Source: Oncomelania hupensis
Lineage: Eukaryota > Mollusca > Gastropoda > Littorinimorpha > Pomatiopsidae
DNA length: 64,000 bases
Direction: 5' to 3'
NCBI GenBank assembly: GCA_036898135.1
Contig: CM072513.1
Span: 14,275,522 to 14,339,521, forward strand
The stretch's first letter is position 1. Each line of letters opens with the position of its first letter. The notes beneath the pieces were generated by a model, which had not been told where the DNA came from, did no database searches, and worked only from the letters and a program-made list of their open reading frames with translations. A program made the translations under genes and the position numbers. This document shows positions 11,216-21,775 of the stretch, in pieces.

Positions 11216-11850
11216 TCAAGGATATAATGGTCCCCCTCTTTAAGGCCCTTATACGTCCAATCTTGGAGTACGCTAACCCTGTCTGGTGCCCATATTTAAG
11301 GAGGCATGTTGACTTGATCAAGGGTGTCCAGCGCAGATTCACCAGGAAGATTTGTGGAATGTCAGGACTCTCCTACGAGGAGAGACTGAAGTCAATGAGG
11401 TTACCCAGTTTAGAATATAGGAGAGAGCGGGGTGATTTAATCGAAATTTTTAAAATTGTGCACAAATTGTATGATCCTTTAACCACTTATTCTCTTTTAA
11501 ATTTTAATGATGTTGGTTTAACACGTGGTCACAAATTTAAACTTACTAAAACTTTTAATAATACTCGCAAATTTAACAAGTATTTTACTAATAGAGTGGT
11601 AACCCCTTGGAATAACCTGACTGCTGAGGCTGTGGATGCTGGATCACTTAATGTGTTCAAGAATAGTCTGGACAAATTATTTAGGGATAGCATCTACTCC
11701 ACCAATTTGGAGGCTAAAAAATTCTAAATTGGTAGGCACTGATGCCAGGGGAGGGGGTCTTGGGACCCTCATTAAGATCAATTATGAGGGCCAAAGGCTT
11801 TTTAGCCTGCATGCCGTACTTATATAGAGAGCATCATTTGTCATCATTTT
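11216..11850 (+). mobile_element. Jockey/CR1-superfamily LINE 3' fragment
   Basis: Frame 11227-11727 (166 codons) is the C-terminal part of a non-LTR reverse transcriptase: FKALIRPILEYANPVWCPY, VDLIKGVQRRFTRKI, SYEERLKSMRLPSLEYRRER and FTNRVVTPWNNL. After the stop there is about 110 bp of 3' UTR ending near a poly-pyrimidine-poor tail. The endonuclease and RT palm are absent, so the copy is 5' truncated. The frame that remains is undisturbed, which suggests a fairly recent insertion. Confidence 0.8.
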
Positions 11851-12749
11851 ACAAATTATACACAACCAGATTTAGTTGGCAGTGAAAACTACACACATAC
11901 ATGTATCTATAAGGTATAAGCACTTATCTGCCATCAAACAGTGGTAAGTACGTGTACCATGCTTGTATACATTTTTGATATCTCATTTGTAAAAACGCCA
12001 TAATTATGTTTTTCTACTTCATGCGTATGTTTTTCTACTTATGTCGACTTTTCAGCACAGCTGTAAAGAACTTGTGAAGAGGAATTTTTTTTTTCCATTT
12101 TGCATTTGTAAATAAATGAATTTGATAATAAAATCAACAAGTCTAATATTGTGTCTATTGTGTATATATTTCTGTCACAGCCAAATATTACGACAGTATT
12201 ATTATGTAGTAGTATTATTATCAGTACAACTTATGTTAATCTGATGAATAAAAATTGATGCAACGACAACAACAACAACAAATATTACGAGATGTTCGTG
12301 GAAGTAAAGCAAGAGAATGATAACACTAACAATGTAAGGTTGTTTCAAATCAAGTCAAAAACATTTGAAAGGACACTTAAAACAAAGGTGTATGTTTTTT
12401 TTCTTTCACCTTCACAAAAGGTACAATTAATACTCTGTCCTACTCCAATGCTAGATAATGCTGCTTCCTATTATTCTGTGGGTTATTCTTATTTGCAGCC
12501 ACTTCAATTTGATTTCCCTAATGTCTTGTGTTTTCTTAAATATTATTTTCCATTCTACTGTGCGCACTCTTCACCCGTCCCAGTTTTTACAACAATTTGG
12601 TCTTATTTCATCTTTAACTAATGTATAATAAAATATCCTCGCATCTCTCGTTGTTGTACCTATAAGTCTCAACACTTTAATATTGTCATAATCAACAACG
12701 TTAGCTGTAGCTATTTGCAGTCCACTCTGGTGAACATATTTCTTAACAG
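11851..12749. other. AT-rich spacer
   Basis: Nothing supported. A 109-codon open frame at 12292-12621 has no recognisable domain, starts in A/T-rich sequence and is probably chance. Confidence 0.45.
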
Positions 12750-13052
12750 CCTCTAGGTAAAGGTAAAGGTAGTCCCATAGCCTTGTGGCCGTAGGGGAGC
12801 GTGATGTTGGAGATCACACTTATCTTGGGCCAGCGTAATGAGGGTGATGCCCAACTCTCTCCCTCGCTGCTTTACCTTCCCCACCCTCAAGAGAGTAGGT
12901 ACTCAATCACAGTTGAGTCAACTGGGGGCGTTGTTGTTTGTCGCTTCACACCTTAGCGGTCACCCATCCAAGTGCTAACCGCACCGGACGGTGCTTCACT
13001 TTCGACACAGTAGCGAGTGCTCCAACCACTGCACTATCCGACACCCCTCCTA
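12750..13052 (-). mobile_element. SINE with tRNA-like head and 5S rRNA-like segment
   Basis: On the minus strand it begins GTGTCGGATAGTGCAGTGG, which contains an A-box-like TAGTGCAGTGG. About 75 bp further it reads GCGGTTAGCACTTGGATGGG followed by TGACCGC, which closely matches the 5S rRNA internal promoter region (GGTTAGTACTTGGATGGG). It ends in (ACCTTT)n-like repeats near 12755-12770. This is the structure of a pol III retroposon. The exact family is not known to me. Confidence 0.65.
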
Positions 13053-13278
13053 ACAGCCTCTACACAACCATAATACACTAACAAATTAGTAGTAACTAAG
13101 TAAGTTTATATTTTTCAAAAAAAAGCTTCAAAACTTAAGAAATTGCCATTGTCATTCAAAAATATTTCAATAATTAAGTCTATATTTGTCAAAAAAAGCT
13201 TCAAAACTTAAGAAATTGCCATTGTCATTCAAAAAAATTTCAATCAAATATTCACATTCTAAAATATTATAAAAAAAA

Positions 13279-13683
13279 TTATGGCTCCAAATACATTTCT
13301 TCAGCGCAGTCAAGTCTAATTTTATCTCCAAGAATTTCATACGTCCTAAGCACATCATACCAGAAAGGGTTAATATTTTCTTCAAAACCCAATTTGTTAC
13401 CAAGCTTATTAATTAACAACACCTTTTCATTTACAATTTCAATTATATTTTCCTTTCTGATCCGAGTTATTTTTATTGCATTCCTATAATGGCGTACATC
13501 TGGGATACCAATACCTCCATCGGAGATACTTTTAATTGAGGACTTTTTACAAATCTTAGTATTTTTATTATTCCAAACAAATATCAAAATACTTATTTGA
13601 ATAGAGTTGATAATACAGCCTGGTGGATTAGGCAGTAACAGCCACAGATATACAAGCTTTGACAAGATCAACGACTTAAGCAC
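13279..13683 (-). pseudogene. L1/Tx1-like reverse transcriptase C-terminal fragment
   Basis: 134 open codons contain LKSLILSKLVYLWLLLPNPP, IFVWNNK and ISDGGIGIPDVRHYRNAIK. These are the thumb-region motifs of L1/Tx1-type ORF2 proteins. No catalytic residues are in this piece. Confidence 0.7.
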
Positions 13684-13766
13684 AGCAACCCAACCAACTG
13701 GCGTTAACTGATGTTTTAACCATATCTTGTACAGTATCTTCCTATCCTATCCTATCCTATCCTATC

Positions 13767-15281
13767 CAGGGCCAGATCCAGGGGGGGGGGGTACCTGGGT
13801 TCCGAAACCCCCCCCCCCCCTCCAAACTATAAGAAAAAATTAATTTTGTTTTATGCAAAGCGGTTTAATTTTAAAAAAAAATGTTTTTAAAACATTGCAG
13901 TTTTTATTCACTTTTGGTCCAAGGTACAAATAATTATTTATAGACAATTCAACGGAAATCCATTTCAAGGGATCCGTTGAAACGTCCAAAGCGTTTTCCC
14001 GTTGAAACGACCAAGTAACCCAACCCCTAAGCCTATTAGTAAATGCAGCCATATTTTCCTGTTCTGTCCGCAAGCCTCTTCCAGCACCTTCACCTTGATA
14101 CTGCCCTAATCCCCCCAAAACGACTTTTTAGAAATATTAATTAAGATGCTAAGTTGATAATTATGAACTATAATTCGTTGCCTGGTTTGGTGAAGTCAGC
14201 AAAATGGCAAATGCTTTGACAACTGATGTTATTGTTCCTCGTCAAGCATCCCGACAGACTCTCCGTGACAACCAACCTGCGGCCACTCCAGAAGAATATT
14301 TCAAGATTAGCATTGCCATTCCTTTCTTGGAACACCTGTCAACCGAATTGGACTCGAGGTAAAAAAATGCTGACCTAGCAAGTTGATGGTCTCTGTCTGG
14401 TGCCAAGCACTTTAATAGACAACCAGGATGGTTTCATGCAGGTTCCAGAAGGGGTGAAGACACTGGCAATGTTGTGGGAGTCTGACCTACCAGACAACGC
14501 TACCCTTGATGCAGAATACCAACGGTGGGTTTGCAAATGGCGAAGTGCTGCTGAGAATGCGACAGCTATCATCCCATCCACGGCATCAGAAGCACTGAAA
14601 CATTGTGACGGGGATTTTTATCCCAACCTGTTCATCATGCTAAAGAACCTTTGCACCCTGCCTGTCACTACTGCCGAGTGTGAGCGTTCAAACAGTCAGT
14701 TGCGCAACCTGAAAAACTACCTGCGCTCCACAATGGGGCAACAGAGGCTCAACGGACTTGCTTTACTGAAAGTGCACAGGGATGTTGATATTGACTTCAA
14801 AGAGGCAGTGAACTGTTTTGCCAGAAGATACAATTCACAAATGGTACTAATGGCGGAGTTTAACCTAGTGCAGCAAGACTGGAAGTGAAAGCAGGGCGGT
14901 GATGTTCATAAACTACAAGGTAAAGCTTTATACCATTAGCGATCGACAAAAAGTAGTGAATAATAATAGTATACAAAACATCTCTGCTGATAAATAAATG
15001 TTTGTGTGTGTGTGTTTTTTGGTTTTTTTAAGGGAGGTGCAGAGGATAATTTTTGTACCTCAGAGTTTGTCAGTTCAACTGTTAAAAAAGCTCAAAGTCC
15101 CAGACCATCACATATGGCTTTTTAAAGGTTCAGATAGCACCAGATTGCACCATTTTGCATCCTTGAAAAAAAAAATTTCCGGGGGGGGGGGCATGCCCCC
15201 GGACCCTCCTAGAACGCTCGACGCTTCGCGCCTTCGCTGAACCTGTAACCCCCCCTTCGACTTTCCCCAGGTCCGGCCCTG
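13767..15281 (+). mobile_element. hAT transposon with ZMYM1-like transposase remnant
   Basis: The left end CAGGGCCAGATCC and right end (inverse CAGGGCCGGACCT) form TIRs. It is inserted inside the (CTATC)n tail of an RTE fragment; 5- and 10-bp flank repeats agree with this but cannot be told apart from the microsatellite itself. Poly-C/G runs lie just inside both ends. The interior carries transposase sequence at 14204-14888. A second copy is at 48257-49330 (-). Confidence 0.75.
14204..14888 (+). pseudogene. hAT transposase C-terminal part (dimerisation domain)
   Basis: After SAKWQML a frame reads RQASRQTLRDNQPAAT and ISIAIPFLEHLSTELDSR, then a stop at about 14359. From 14400 it is open to 14888: LPVTTAECERSNSQLRNLKN and MGQQRLNGLALLKVHRD form the conserved hAT family C-terminal dimerisation region found in ZMYM1-like and 52-kDa-repressor-like proteins. 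The catalytic part is absent and there is an early stop, so the copy is not functional. Confidence 0.8.
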
Positions 15282-15707
15282 CTATCCTATCCTATCCTAT
15301 CCTATCCTATCCCGTAACTCGGAGGTTGTAGGGGCACCACAGATGATCGTCTAACCAGCGTACTCCATCTTTCCCTGTCCTCAACAACCCTGATTGTTTC
15401 GCTCAGTGTCAAACCAGTCCATTCTCGAATGTTGTCCTCCCACCTCTTTTTCGGTCTCCCACTTCTTCTACCTCCTTGCATTGTGCCTTGCAGGATGGTC
15501 TTTGCAAGACCTGATGATCTTAATTACAGTATCTTAATTTTTAGAAATTCTGCTTAGAAGTTTAATCAGAAATCTTGTAAACACGATTCCTACAGTATCT
15601 TAATTGTTTAATTCTGGATTCCAGTCCATGTGCAGATGGGTCATGAAGACAGCATGAGAATTCTTTTTACTACGTAACCAGATTACGCTACTCTTGTCTG
15701 TGTTTAA

Positions 15708-15779
15708 CCGGTCCTGATTTGGCTCGGAGGAGTCCGCTGGACCTAAAGCAATAATAAATCAAATCAATTAAATCAATCA
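15708..15779 (+). mobile_element. Micro-retroposon copy 2 (72 bp)
   Basis: Starts at the same base as copies at 4460 and 37074 (CCGGTCCTGATTTGGCTCGG) and ends in an (AAATC)n-like tail. It is flanked by the perfect 12-bp repeat GTCTGTGTTTAA (15696-15707 and 15780-15791). GGTCC (15710-15714) can pair with GGACC (15739-15743). It is inserted in the RT region of the L1-like LINE. Confidence 0.88.
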
Positions 15780-16127
15780 GTCTGTGTTTAAAACTTACCC
15801 AGAAATAGAGCCAAAACGCTCAATGGTATTTATTATTGTATGTCTACCTGAACTTTCCTCTCCTTCTTACATTATTTCAGTATCATCTGCATTTCGCTAA
15901 AGTTTACTTTCGTTATCATGAATTTTTATCCCTTTTATCTCTTTATTTTGCCTAATAATAACTGCCAAAATTTCTACACACGTAATAAATAAATAACATA
16001 TGAAATTGGGTCTCCTTGCCTACAGCCCCTCTGAACATGAAACCATGACGTTAGACCTCCATTCACAGTTAGGGGAGATTTAGATAGGATTTAGCAATCT
16101 ATTTACTAAAGTCAGGGCCACATCTAA

Positions 16128-16129
<2 letters not shown>

Positions 16130-16187
<58 letters not shown>
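16130..16187. repeat. (AAT)n microsatellite
   Basis: About 19 units. On the minus strand it follows the L2-like LINE 3' end as its tail. Confidence 0.95.
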
Positions 16188-16700
16188 GGATTTTTATATA
16201 GCGGGTACTCCGTTGTGACTAGAGAACAGAGAGTTTGTACCCTATGCGTGCTTGCACAGGAAGCCAGTGAAGGGAATGTAGTAGAGGTGTGATGTGATCG
16301 CGTTTCTTTGCTTGGAATACTAGTCTAGCTGCTGAGTTCTGAACCTTTTGAAGTTTGTCAATGATGTGTTTTGGGGAGCCAGCGAGAAGAGAGTTGCAAT
16401 AGTCAAGACGAGAAAGGACGAGAGCGCAGACTAGGGTTTTGGTGGCAGTGACTGTAAGATAGTGGCGAAAGGAGCTGATTTGGCGTGTATATATATATAT
16501 ATGCAGAGCGACAGCCGTTGGAGATGTGGTTGTTGAGGGACAGGTCGTCGGAGAGAATGTAGCCGATATTTCTCGCTGAGGATGAGAACTGAATGTTTGT
16601 TGTCCCTTATGTGAGCGATATTGGGAGAGTGAGGAGGAGGTGTTGTGCTTGTGAATGAGGAGGGCTTCGGTTTTATCGTCATTAAGCTTAACACTTTAAT
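16188..16700 (-). mobile_element. L2-like LINE 3' fragment
   Basis: Minus-strand translation of 16250-16480 gives VCALVLSRLDYCNSLLAGSP, DKLQKVQNSAARLV and LHWLPVQ, matching the C-terminal region of the LINE at 6.0-9.7 kb. Further upstream a DDKTEALLIH segment is in another frame. It ends with the inverse of GCTATATAAAAATCC at 16190-16205 and an (ATT)n tail. A short TA repeat interrupts it at 16487-16502. Confidence 0.8.
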
Positions 16701-16814
16701 CAACACTTTAAGCAAAAGCTTTTTTTTTTTCCAAAATCTAGGCAACGAAGAAGGCCTGGGGTCTGTTGCACTATTATGTGTTTGTAAATCGTCGGTGTCC
16801 ATTCAAAACCTCTA

Positions 16815-19800
16815 TCCTATCCTATCCTATCCTGTCCCATAACCCGAAGGTCGTAGGGGCACCACAGATGATCGCTTAACCAGCATACTCCATCTTTCTC
16901 TGTCCTCAGCAGCCCTCATGGCTTCGCTCAGTGTCAAACCAGTCCATTCTCGAATGTTGTCCTCCCACCTCTTTTTCGGTCTCCCCCTTCTTCTACCTCC
17001 TTGCACTGTGCCTTGCAGAATGGTCTTTGCAAGGCCTGATGATCTGGTGACGTGGCCATACCATCGGAGTTTCCGTTTCTTCACCACTGTGAGCAGGTCA
17101 TCGTGTTGTCCAATGGCTTGTGTGATGGTCTGTCGGACTTCAACGTTGGTGATGTGTTGGGTATAGGAAATGCACAGAAGTCTTCTGTAGCACCTCATCT
17201 CCATGCTTTGTATTCTTCGTTGGAGATCTGCTGTGAGGGTCCATGCTTCGCAAGCATATAGGAAGATGGAGATGACCAGAGATCGCAGCAGTCTTACTTT
17301 GGAATGTAGACTGATGGTTCTGTCTTTCCAAATGGGCTTCAACCTTGTCAGGGCAGCAGTTGTTTGTGCGATCCTGGAGAGGACTTCCTGTCGAGACCCA
17401 TTGTCTGACACAATGGCTCCTAAATATTTGAAGCTGTGCACTGTGTTGAGGGATTGGCCTTGTACTTTGATGTCCGTGTTGATGCCATTGGTGTTGTTGG
17501 TCATCATTTTGGTCTTCTCTGCACTTATTTCCATTCCATAAGCTCTGGAGGTGGTGTCAAGCCTCTGTACAAGCTGTTCAAGTTCTTGTTCCTCTCCAGC
17601 CAATCCATCAATATCATCCGCAAAACGAAGATTGGAGATTGCTCTGCCCCCTATGCTGACTGTGCCTTCGTGATCTGCAAGAGCATCTGACATGATGCGC
17701 TCTAGGAAGATGTTGAAGAGTGTTGGAGAGAGTAGGCATCCTTGACGCACACCGATTGTTGTTCTGAACCAGTTCCCGATGGCGCTGTTATGGAGGACTG
17801 CACTGGTAGCCTTGTCATACAGGCTTTTGATGACTTCTATGATTTTAGGGCTGATGTTGTACACTTTCATGGTTGCCCATAGAGCTGCATGCCAGACTCG
17901 GTCAAATGCCTTCTTGAAGTCTATGAACACATGATATAGATGTTGTTGGTGCTGTAGGTATTTCTCACAGATTATTCTGAGGTTGAAAATCTGTTCAGTG
18001 GTACTTCGCCCTGCCATGAATCCTGCTTGTTCTTCAGCTATGATTTGTTCAGCTTGTGGTTTCAACCTGTTGAGTATTATTTTCAGGAGGACCTTGCTGG
18101 GATGGCTGATGAGGCTGATGGTGCGGTAATTTTCACACTCCTGAAGGTTACCTTTTTTAGGAAGAGTGATGACAAGCGACTGGGTCCATGGTGTAGGCCA
18201 TTCCCCACTCTGCCAGATCTTGTTACAGATAGTGGTGAGAGCATCAGTCATCGCTTCTCCTCCTGCTTGTAGCAGTTCTGCTGGTATGTTGTCCACTCCC
18301 GCTGACTTCCCTTTCTTCAGCGATTGCACTGCTGCCTCAACTTCTTCCCGGAGAATTGGGAGGATTTCTTCTTCTTCTCTGCTCTCGGGACATGCTAGAA
18401 CTGATGGGTCTCCATTTGGTGTATGGTTGTAAAGGTCAGAGCAGTACTCTGTCCATCTGTCCAAGACTTCTTGTTCTTCTGTAAGGCAAATGCCAGACTT
18501 GCTTTGGATAGTGGAGACTTTGGGCTGTTTAACACTTGTCAGCCGCTTCACAGTCTGGTAGGCCTTCTTGCTGTTGTTCTTGTTCAGATTGTTCTCTATT
18601 TCCTGGCATTGATCTTCTATCCAGTTCTCCTTTGCTGTGCGCATGCCTTTTCGGATGTCATTGTTGATTTTTCGGTAGACATCAGCTCCCTGTGAGGTGT
18701 TCTTTTTCTTTTTTAACTCTCTTCGTTTATCACACAGATCCAAAAGTTCAGGTGTGATCCACGGCTTCTTCTTTGGTCGGTGCTTGCCAAGGATCTCAGT
18801 GGCGGCATCTGTTACAGCTGAGTTGAAGGTATTGGTCATGGTGTTGACATCTACTTCGCCTGCCCCCAAAATAAGCAGTGGTGCAAATTTCCCTCCAATT
18901 GTGGCCTGAAATATTTTTGCCACCTCCGGGTCTTGCAGTTTGTCCAGGTCGAACTTCAGCCTAGTGCACTTTGCTGTATTTACTCTCTTCAAATGGAGCC
19001 GGAAAGACATCATCACGAGATCGTGGTCACTTCCAATGTCTGCTCCTGGAAAAGTGCGTGTCCTGCCAATGTTGATGCTTGATCTGAAGCGTTTCTTGAC
19101 CATGATGTAGTCGATCTGGTTGTGATGTTCCCCGCCGGGACTGTGCCATGTCCATCGTCTGGATTTTTTGTGGAGACCAAGCGTGTTTGCCAGTACCAGA
19201 TTGTTGTATCTGGCAAACTCCAATAGCCTCAGACCCCTGTCATTTGTCTCGTTGTTGCAGTGGGGTCCGCATGTGTCTCCCCAGTTGCGGTGCGCATCTT
19301 GGCCAACCTTGGCATTCCAGTCGCCTTGCACTATGACTATGTCCTTCTTCGGCACTTGGTCAAGGACCGCCTGTATATTTTCATAAAAATCCTCCACTTC
19401 GCTGTCTTCATAGTCTGATGTTGGGGCATAGGCCTGGATGATGGTAATGTTGAAAGGGGTTGCTCTCAGACGGATGGTAATGAGTCTACTGGAGACTGGG
19501 CGGCAACCCATGACAGTGGCTAGAATGTTCTTGTGGACCAAGAATCCAACGCCGTGTTCGTGCCTGTCATCTCTACCGCTGAAATAGAGCTTGTGGCCTT
19601 TGTCAGTCGTTGTTTCACCTAGGCCTTTCCAGCGCAGTTCGCTGATACCTAGAACGTTCCATCGATAGTGGTCCAGCTCGTGGGCCAGTTCTTCTAATTT
19701 TCCTTCCGCAGTTAGGGTCCTGACGTTCCAGGTTCCTATGACGATGTTGTTTCTCGTGCGGATCTTGCTATATTGTCCATCAGTAGCATACTTAACACCT

Positions 19801-20169
19801 CCGTCCTGGTGGCCAACGGAAGGCGCGGTCCTTGTGCCGGGTGACGGCCCGGGCGACGACCGATCCGGTATGGAATTAGTGGATTGTGTCATCATGTAGT
19901 GTGTCTTGGGCAAAAAAGACCTGGCAGGGCCCAATCCTCTCCAGGCTGTTGGCCACAGCCGAAATCCACGAATACAGTGTGGCTCGCCTTGGCCCTGAGC
20001 ACGTGGTCGTTGAACCTGTAGTAACGTGAGGTTCCTCCGCCCTGGCCGGTGACTTCTGTGTAGAAGACTTTCGCCCAGTGATGCCGTGCTAACATCACCC
20101 CTGTTAGTCGCCTCTTACGACACGCCGGGAAACGTTGGGTCTATTCTATTTGCCCGAACCCACAGAGCA
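16815..20169 (-). mobile_element. Full-length RTE-clade LINE
   Basis: A 3355-bp insertion flanked by the perfect 12-bp target duplication TCAAAACCTCTA (16803-16814 and 20170-20181). On the minus strand it starts CTCTGTGGGTTCGGGC, has a ~235-bp leader, one long ORF and a (GGATA)n tail with almost no 3' UTR. The leader also holds a short conserved frame (20098-19892, starting ARHHWAKVFYTEVTGQGGG) that overlaps the main ORF. A related segment occurs at the 5' end of the second copy at 20.7 kb. The complete ends and intact ORF make this the candidate master or recently active copy for the many RTE fragments in the window. Confidence 0.93.
16827..19934 (-). CDS. RTE endonuclease-reverse transcriptase, intact
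   Basis: A 1035-codon uninterrupted frame. Residues 63-311 form an AP-type endonuclease: NIVIGTWNVRTL (64-74), SELRW (98-102, Glu of the active site), GDWNAKVG (204-211), IDYIMV (274-279) and SDHDLV (302-307, catalytic His). Residues 540-800 form the reverse transcriptase: SAGVDNIPAELL, YRTISLIS, FIDFKKAFDRVW, VRQGCLLSPTLFN and the catalytic FADD (771-774). The C terminus has RKLRWYGHVTRSS, usual in RTE-type proteins. The stop TAG is supplied by the first GGATAG unit of the tail. This is known biology for RTE: a single protein that nicks target DNA and reverse-transcribes its own RNA. The start shown is the first ATG in frame; a later one is possible. Confidence 0.93.
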   Translation of the reverse strand: MGPARSFLPKTHYMMTQSTNSIPDRSSPGPSPGTRTAPSVGHQDGGVKYATDGQYSKIRTRNNIVIGTWNVRTLTAEGKLEELAHELDHYRWNVLGISELRWKGLGETTTDKGHKLYFSGRDDRHEHGVGFLVHKNILATVMGCRPVSSRLITIRLRATPFNITIIQAYAPTSDYEDSEVEDFYENIQAVLDQVPKKDIVIVQGDWNAKVGQDAHRNWGDTCGPHCNNETNDRGLRLLEFARYNNLVLANTLGLHKKSRRWTWHSPGGEHHNQIDYIMVKKRFRSSINIGRTRTFPGADIGSDHDLVMMSFRLHLKRVNTAKCTRLKFDLDKLQDPEVAKIFQATIGGKFAPLLILGAGEVDVNTMTNTFNSAVTDAATEILGKHRPKKKPWITPELLDLCDKRRELKKKKNTSQGADVYRKINNDIRKGMRTAKENWIEDQCQEIENNLNKNNSKKAYQTVKRLTSVKQPKVSTIQSKSGICLTEEQEVLDRWTEYCSDLYNHTPNGDPSVLACPESREEEEILPILREEVEAAVQSLKKGKSAGVDNIPAELLQAGGEAMTDALTTICNKIWQSGEWPTPWTQSLVITLPKKGNLQECENYRTISLISHPSKVLLKIILNRLKPQAEQIIAEEQAGFMAGRSTTEQIFNLRIICEKYLQHQQHLYHVFIDFKKAFDRVWHAALWATMKVYNISPKIIEVIKSLYDKATSAVLHNSAIGNWFRTTIGVRQGCLLSPTLFNIFLERIMSDALADHEGTVSIGGRAISNLRFADDIDGLAGEEQELEQLVQRLDTTSRAYGMEISAEKTKMMTNNTNGINTDIKVQGQSLNTVHSFKYLGAIVSDNGSRQEVLSRIAQTTAALTRLKPIWKDRTISLHSKVRLLRSLVISIFLYACEAWTLTADLQRRIQSMEMRCYRRLLCISYTQHITNVEVRQTITQAIGQHDDLLTVVKKRKLRWYGHVTRSSGLAKTILQGTVQGGRRRGRPKKRWEDNIREWTGLTLSEAMRAAEDRERWSMLVKRSSVVPLRPSGYGTG

Positions 20170-20236
20170 TCAAAACCTCTAACTCCGAAAAAGTCGTTTT
20201 TGCAATCTTGTCATGGTTATGTCCCTTGAATTTGTG

Positions 20237-20363
<127 letters not shown>

Positions 20364-20415
20364 CAGAAGCTCGGAATTCATAACTCGTTTAGAAAACATC
20401 AGTAATTGAAAATAT

Positions 20416-20473
20416 AAAAACCTCGTATGTCCCAACAGGTCAAACGATTTTTGTTTTAAAAAACGAGGTTTTT
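20416..20473. repeat. Inverted repeat AAAAACCTCGT / ACGAGGTTTTT
   Basis: Two perfect 11-bp inverse arms (20416-20426 and 20463-20473) around a 36-bp loop. A third ACGAGGTTT occurs near 20504, and AAAACCTCGTA recurs near 25906. It looks like a fragment of a dispersed repeat rather than a gene signal. Confidence 0.6.
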
Positions 20474-21468
20474 ATCATTTCGGTATAAATTCCTAAAACC
20501 TGTTTACGAGGTTTAATTCCCATAAATGACGCGCCAGAAAGTTGAGTTTTTTATTGCCATCGCAGAAGTACCAGCTGTTTGTGGTCATGTTTTCTACACT
20601 TTGGTGAATATGTGTGGCCCTTTTATTCCATCACGATTTTTGTGGATTGATTCGTCCAGATCTTCTCTGTGGGTTCAGGCATAGACTACAATAGACCAAA
20701 CGTTTCCCTGCATGTCATAAGAGGCGATTAACAAAGGTGATGTCAGTACGGCATCACTGGGCAAAAGTGCTCTACACAGAAGTCACCGGCCAGGGCGGAG
20801 GAATCTCACGTTACTATAAGTTCAACGACCACGTACTCGGGGCCAAGGCGAGCCAGGCACAGTACTGTATTCGTGGATTTCGGTTGTGGCCAAAAGCGTG
20901 GAGAGAACTGAACCCCGCCAGATCTGTCTTGCCCAAGATGATGAAAAGAACTACTATAACTCCATACCGCATCGGTCGTCGCCCGGGTCGCAAACTTGTT
21001 TTTCCCAACCTAGTTCCAGTCATTCGCCCAAAAAGGCAATCACCGAAGTCGAACGAAGCTCTCCGATGTGTTACGAAATTATGCTTGCATGACTACGACT
21101 AGTTGACATTAAAAATGATCGCTGTTGCTTCTAATTCTGTTCGATTTACACAGATTAGCATTTCGCAACGGTATACTTTGTTATTTTCGGCCATATTTAA
21201 TAGTTGCGTTCCTTGATTTGCATTTTGTTAGTTCTCAGCAGTAGGCTAATAATAGTATTCCCAATTTTCTGCCTAGAACCAAGTAGACACTGTTATACAA
21301 TAACCATAGGCTTAATTTACATTAGACCTGTATTGTTTGTTTTATACGTAAATAAATGTATAAACTATATCTATTATAATTAATAATATTTAGACCTATA
21401 CTTTATAATATTTGAATCTTTAAATTTCCGGAGAAGGACGAGTAGGCTAAGCGAATTTTGTTTTATAA

Positions 21469-21665
21469 CTCGAGATCAGAGTTCAAGTAATTGTTAGTTA
21501 GTTATTTATTGCTTACAGGGTCCAGCGGACTTCAAAGAGCCGAATCAGGACCACAAAATCAAGACACCTCGAGATCAGAGTTAAATTAATAGCTAATTAG
21601 TTATTCATTGCTTACAGGGTCCAGCGGAGTGCAAAGAGCCGAATCAGGACCACAAAATCAAGACC
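21469..21665 (-). repeat. Tandem duplication carrying two copies of the hairpin module
   Basis: A ~98-bp unit (starting CGAGATCAGAGTT) occurs twice. Each unit holds, on the minus strand, GTGGTCCTGATTCGGCTCTT ... GTCCGCTGGACCCTG, a subtype of the 3' module of the ~0.6-kb retroposon; the same subtype ends the copy at 50715-51265. It lies inside the Mutator-like element. Confidence 0.7.
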
Positions 21666-21675
21666 ACAACTTCGC

Positions 21676-21775
<100 letters not shown>

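Larger units (their letters stand above)
13741..15524 (-). mobile_element. RTE LINE 3' fragment, split by a hAT element
   Basis: The (CTATC)n tail (13741-13766) and the last ~240 bp of an RTE copy (15282-15524) belong together and are split by the hAT element. The whole block is flanked by the 11-bp duplication TACAGTATCTT (13730-13740 and 15525-15535), which shows insertion into the L1-like LINE. The sequence matches the 3' end of the full-length RTE at 16815-20169. Confidence 0.85.
13085..16115 (-). mobile_element. L1/Tx1-like LINE, decayed, with nested insertions
   Basis: Two blocks of an L1-clade reverse transcriptase lie on the minus strand: the C-terminal thumb at 13279-13683 and the RT palm at about 15800-16090, which includes a GCRQGDPIS motif. 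Between them is an RTE 3' fragment (13741-15524) with 11-bp target duplications, and in the upstream block a micro-retroposon (15708-15779). Stop codons are frequent. It is the oldest layer of this stack. Confidence 0.75.

Noticed and set aside
12292..12621. 109-codon open frame
   Set aside because: AT-rich, hydrophobic/aromatic composition without a domain; most likely chance.
12950..13000. 5S rRNA gene
   Set aside because: Only the internal promoter segment matches; the rest of the 120-nt 5S sequence is absent.
16487..16502. TATA box for a plus-strand gene
   Set aside because: It is a short TA microsatellite inside a decayed LINE fragment, with no gene downstream.
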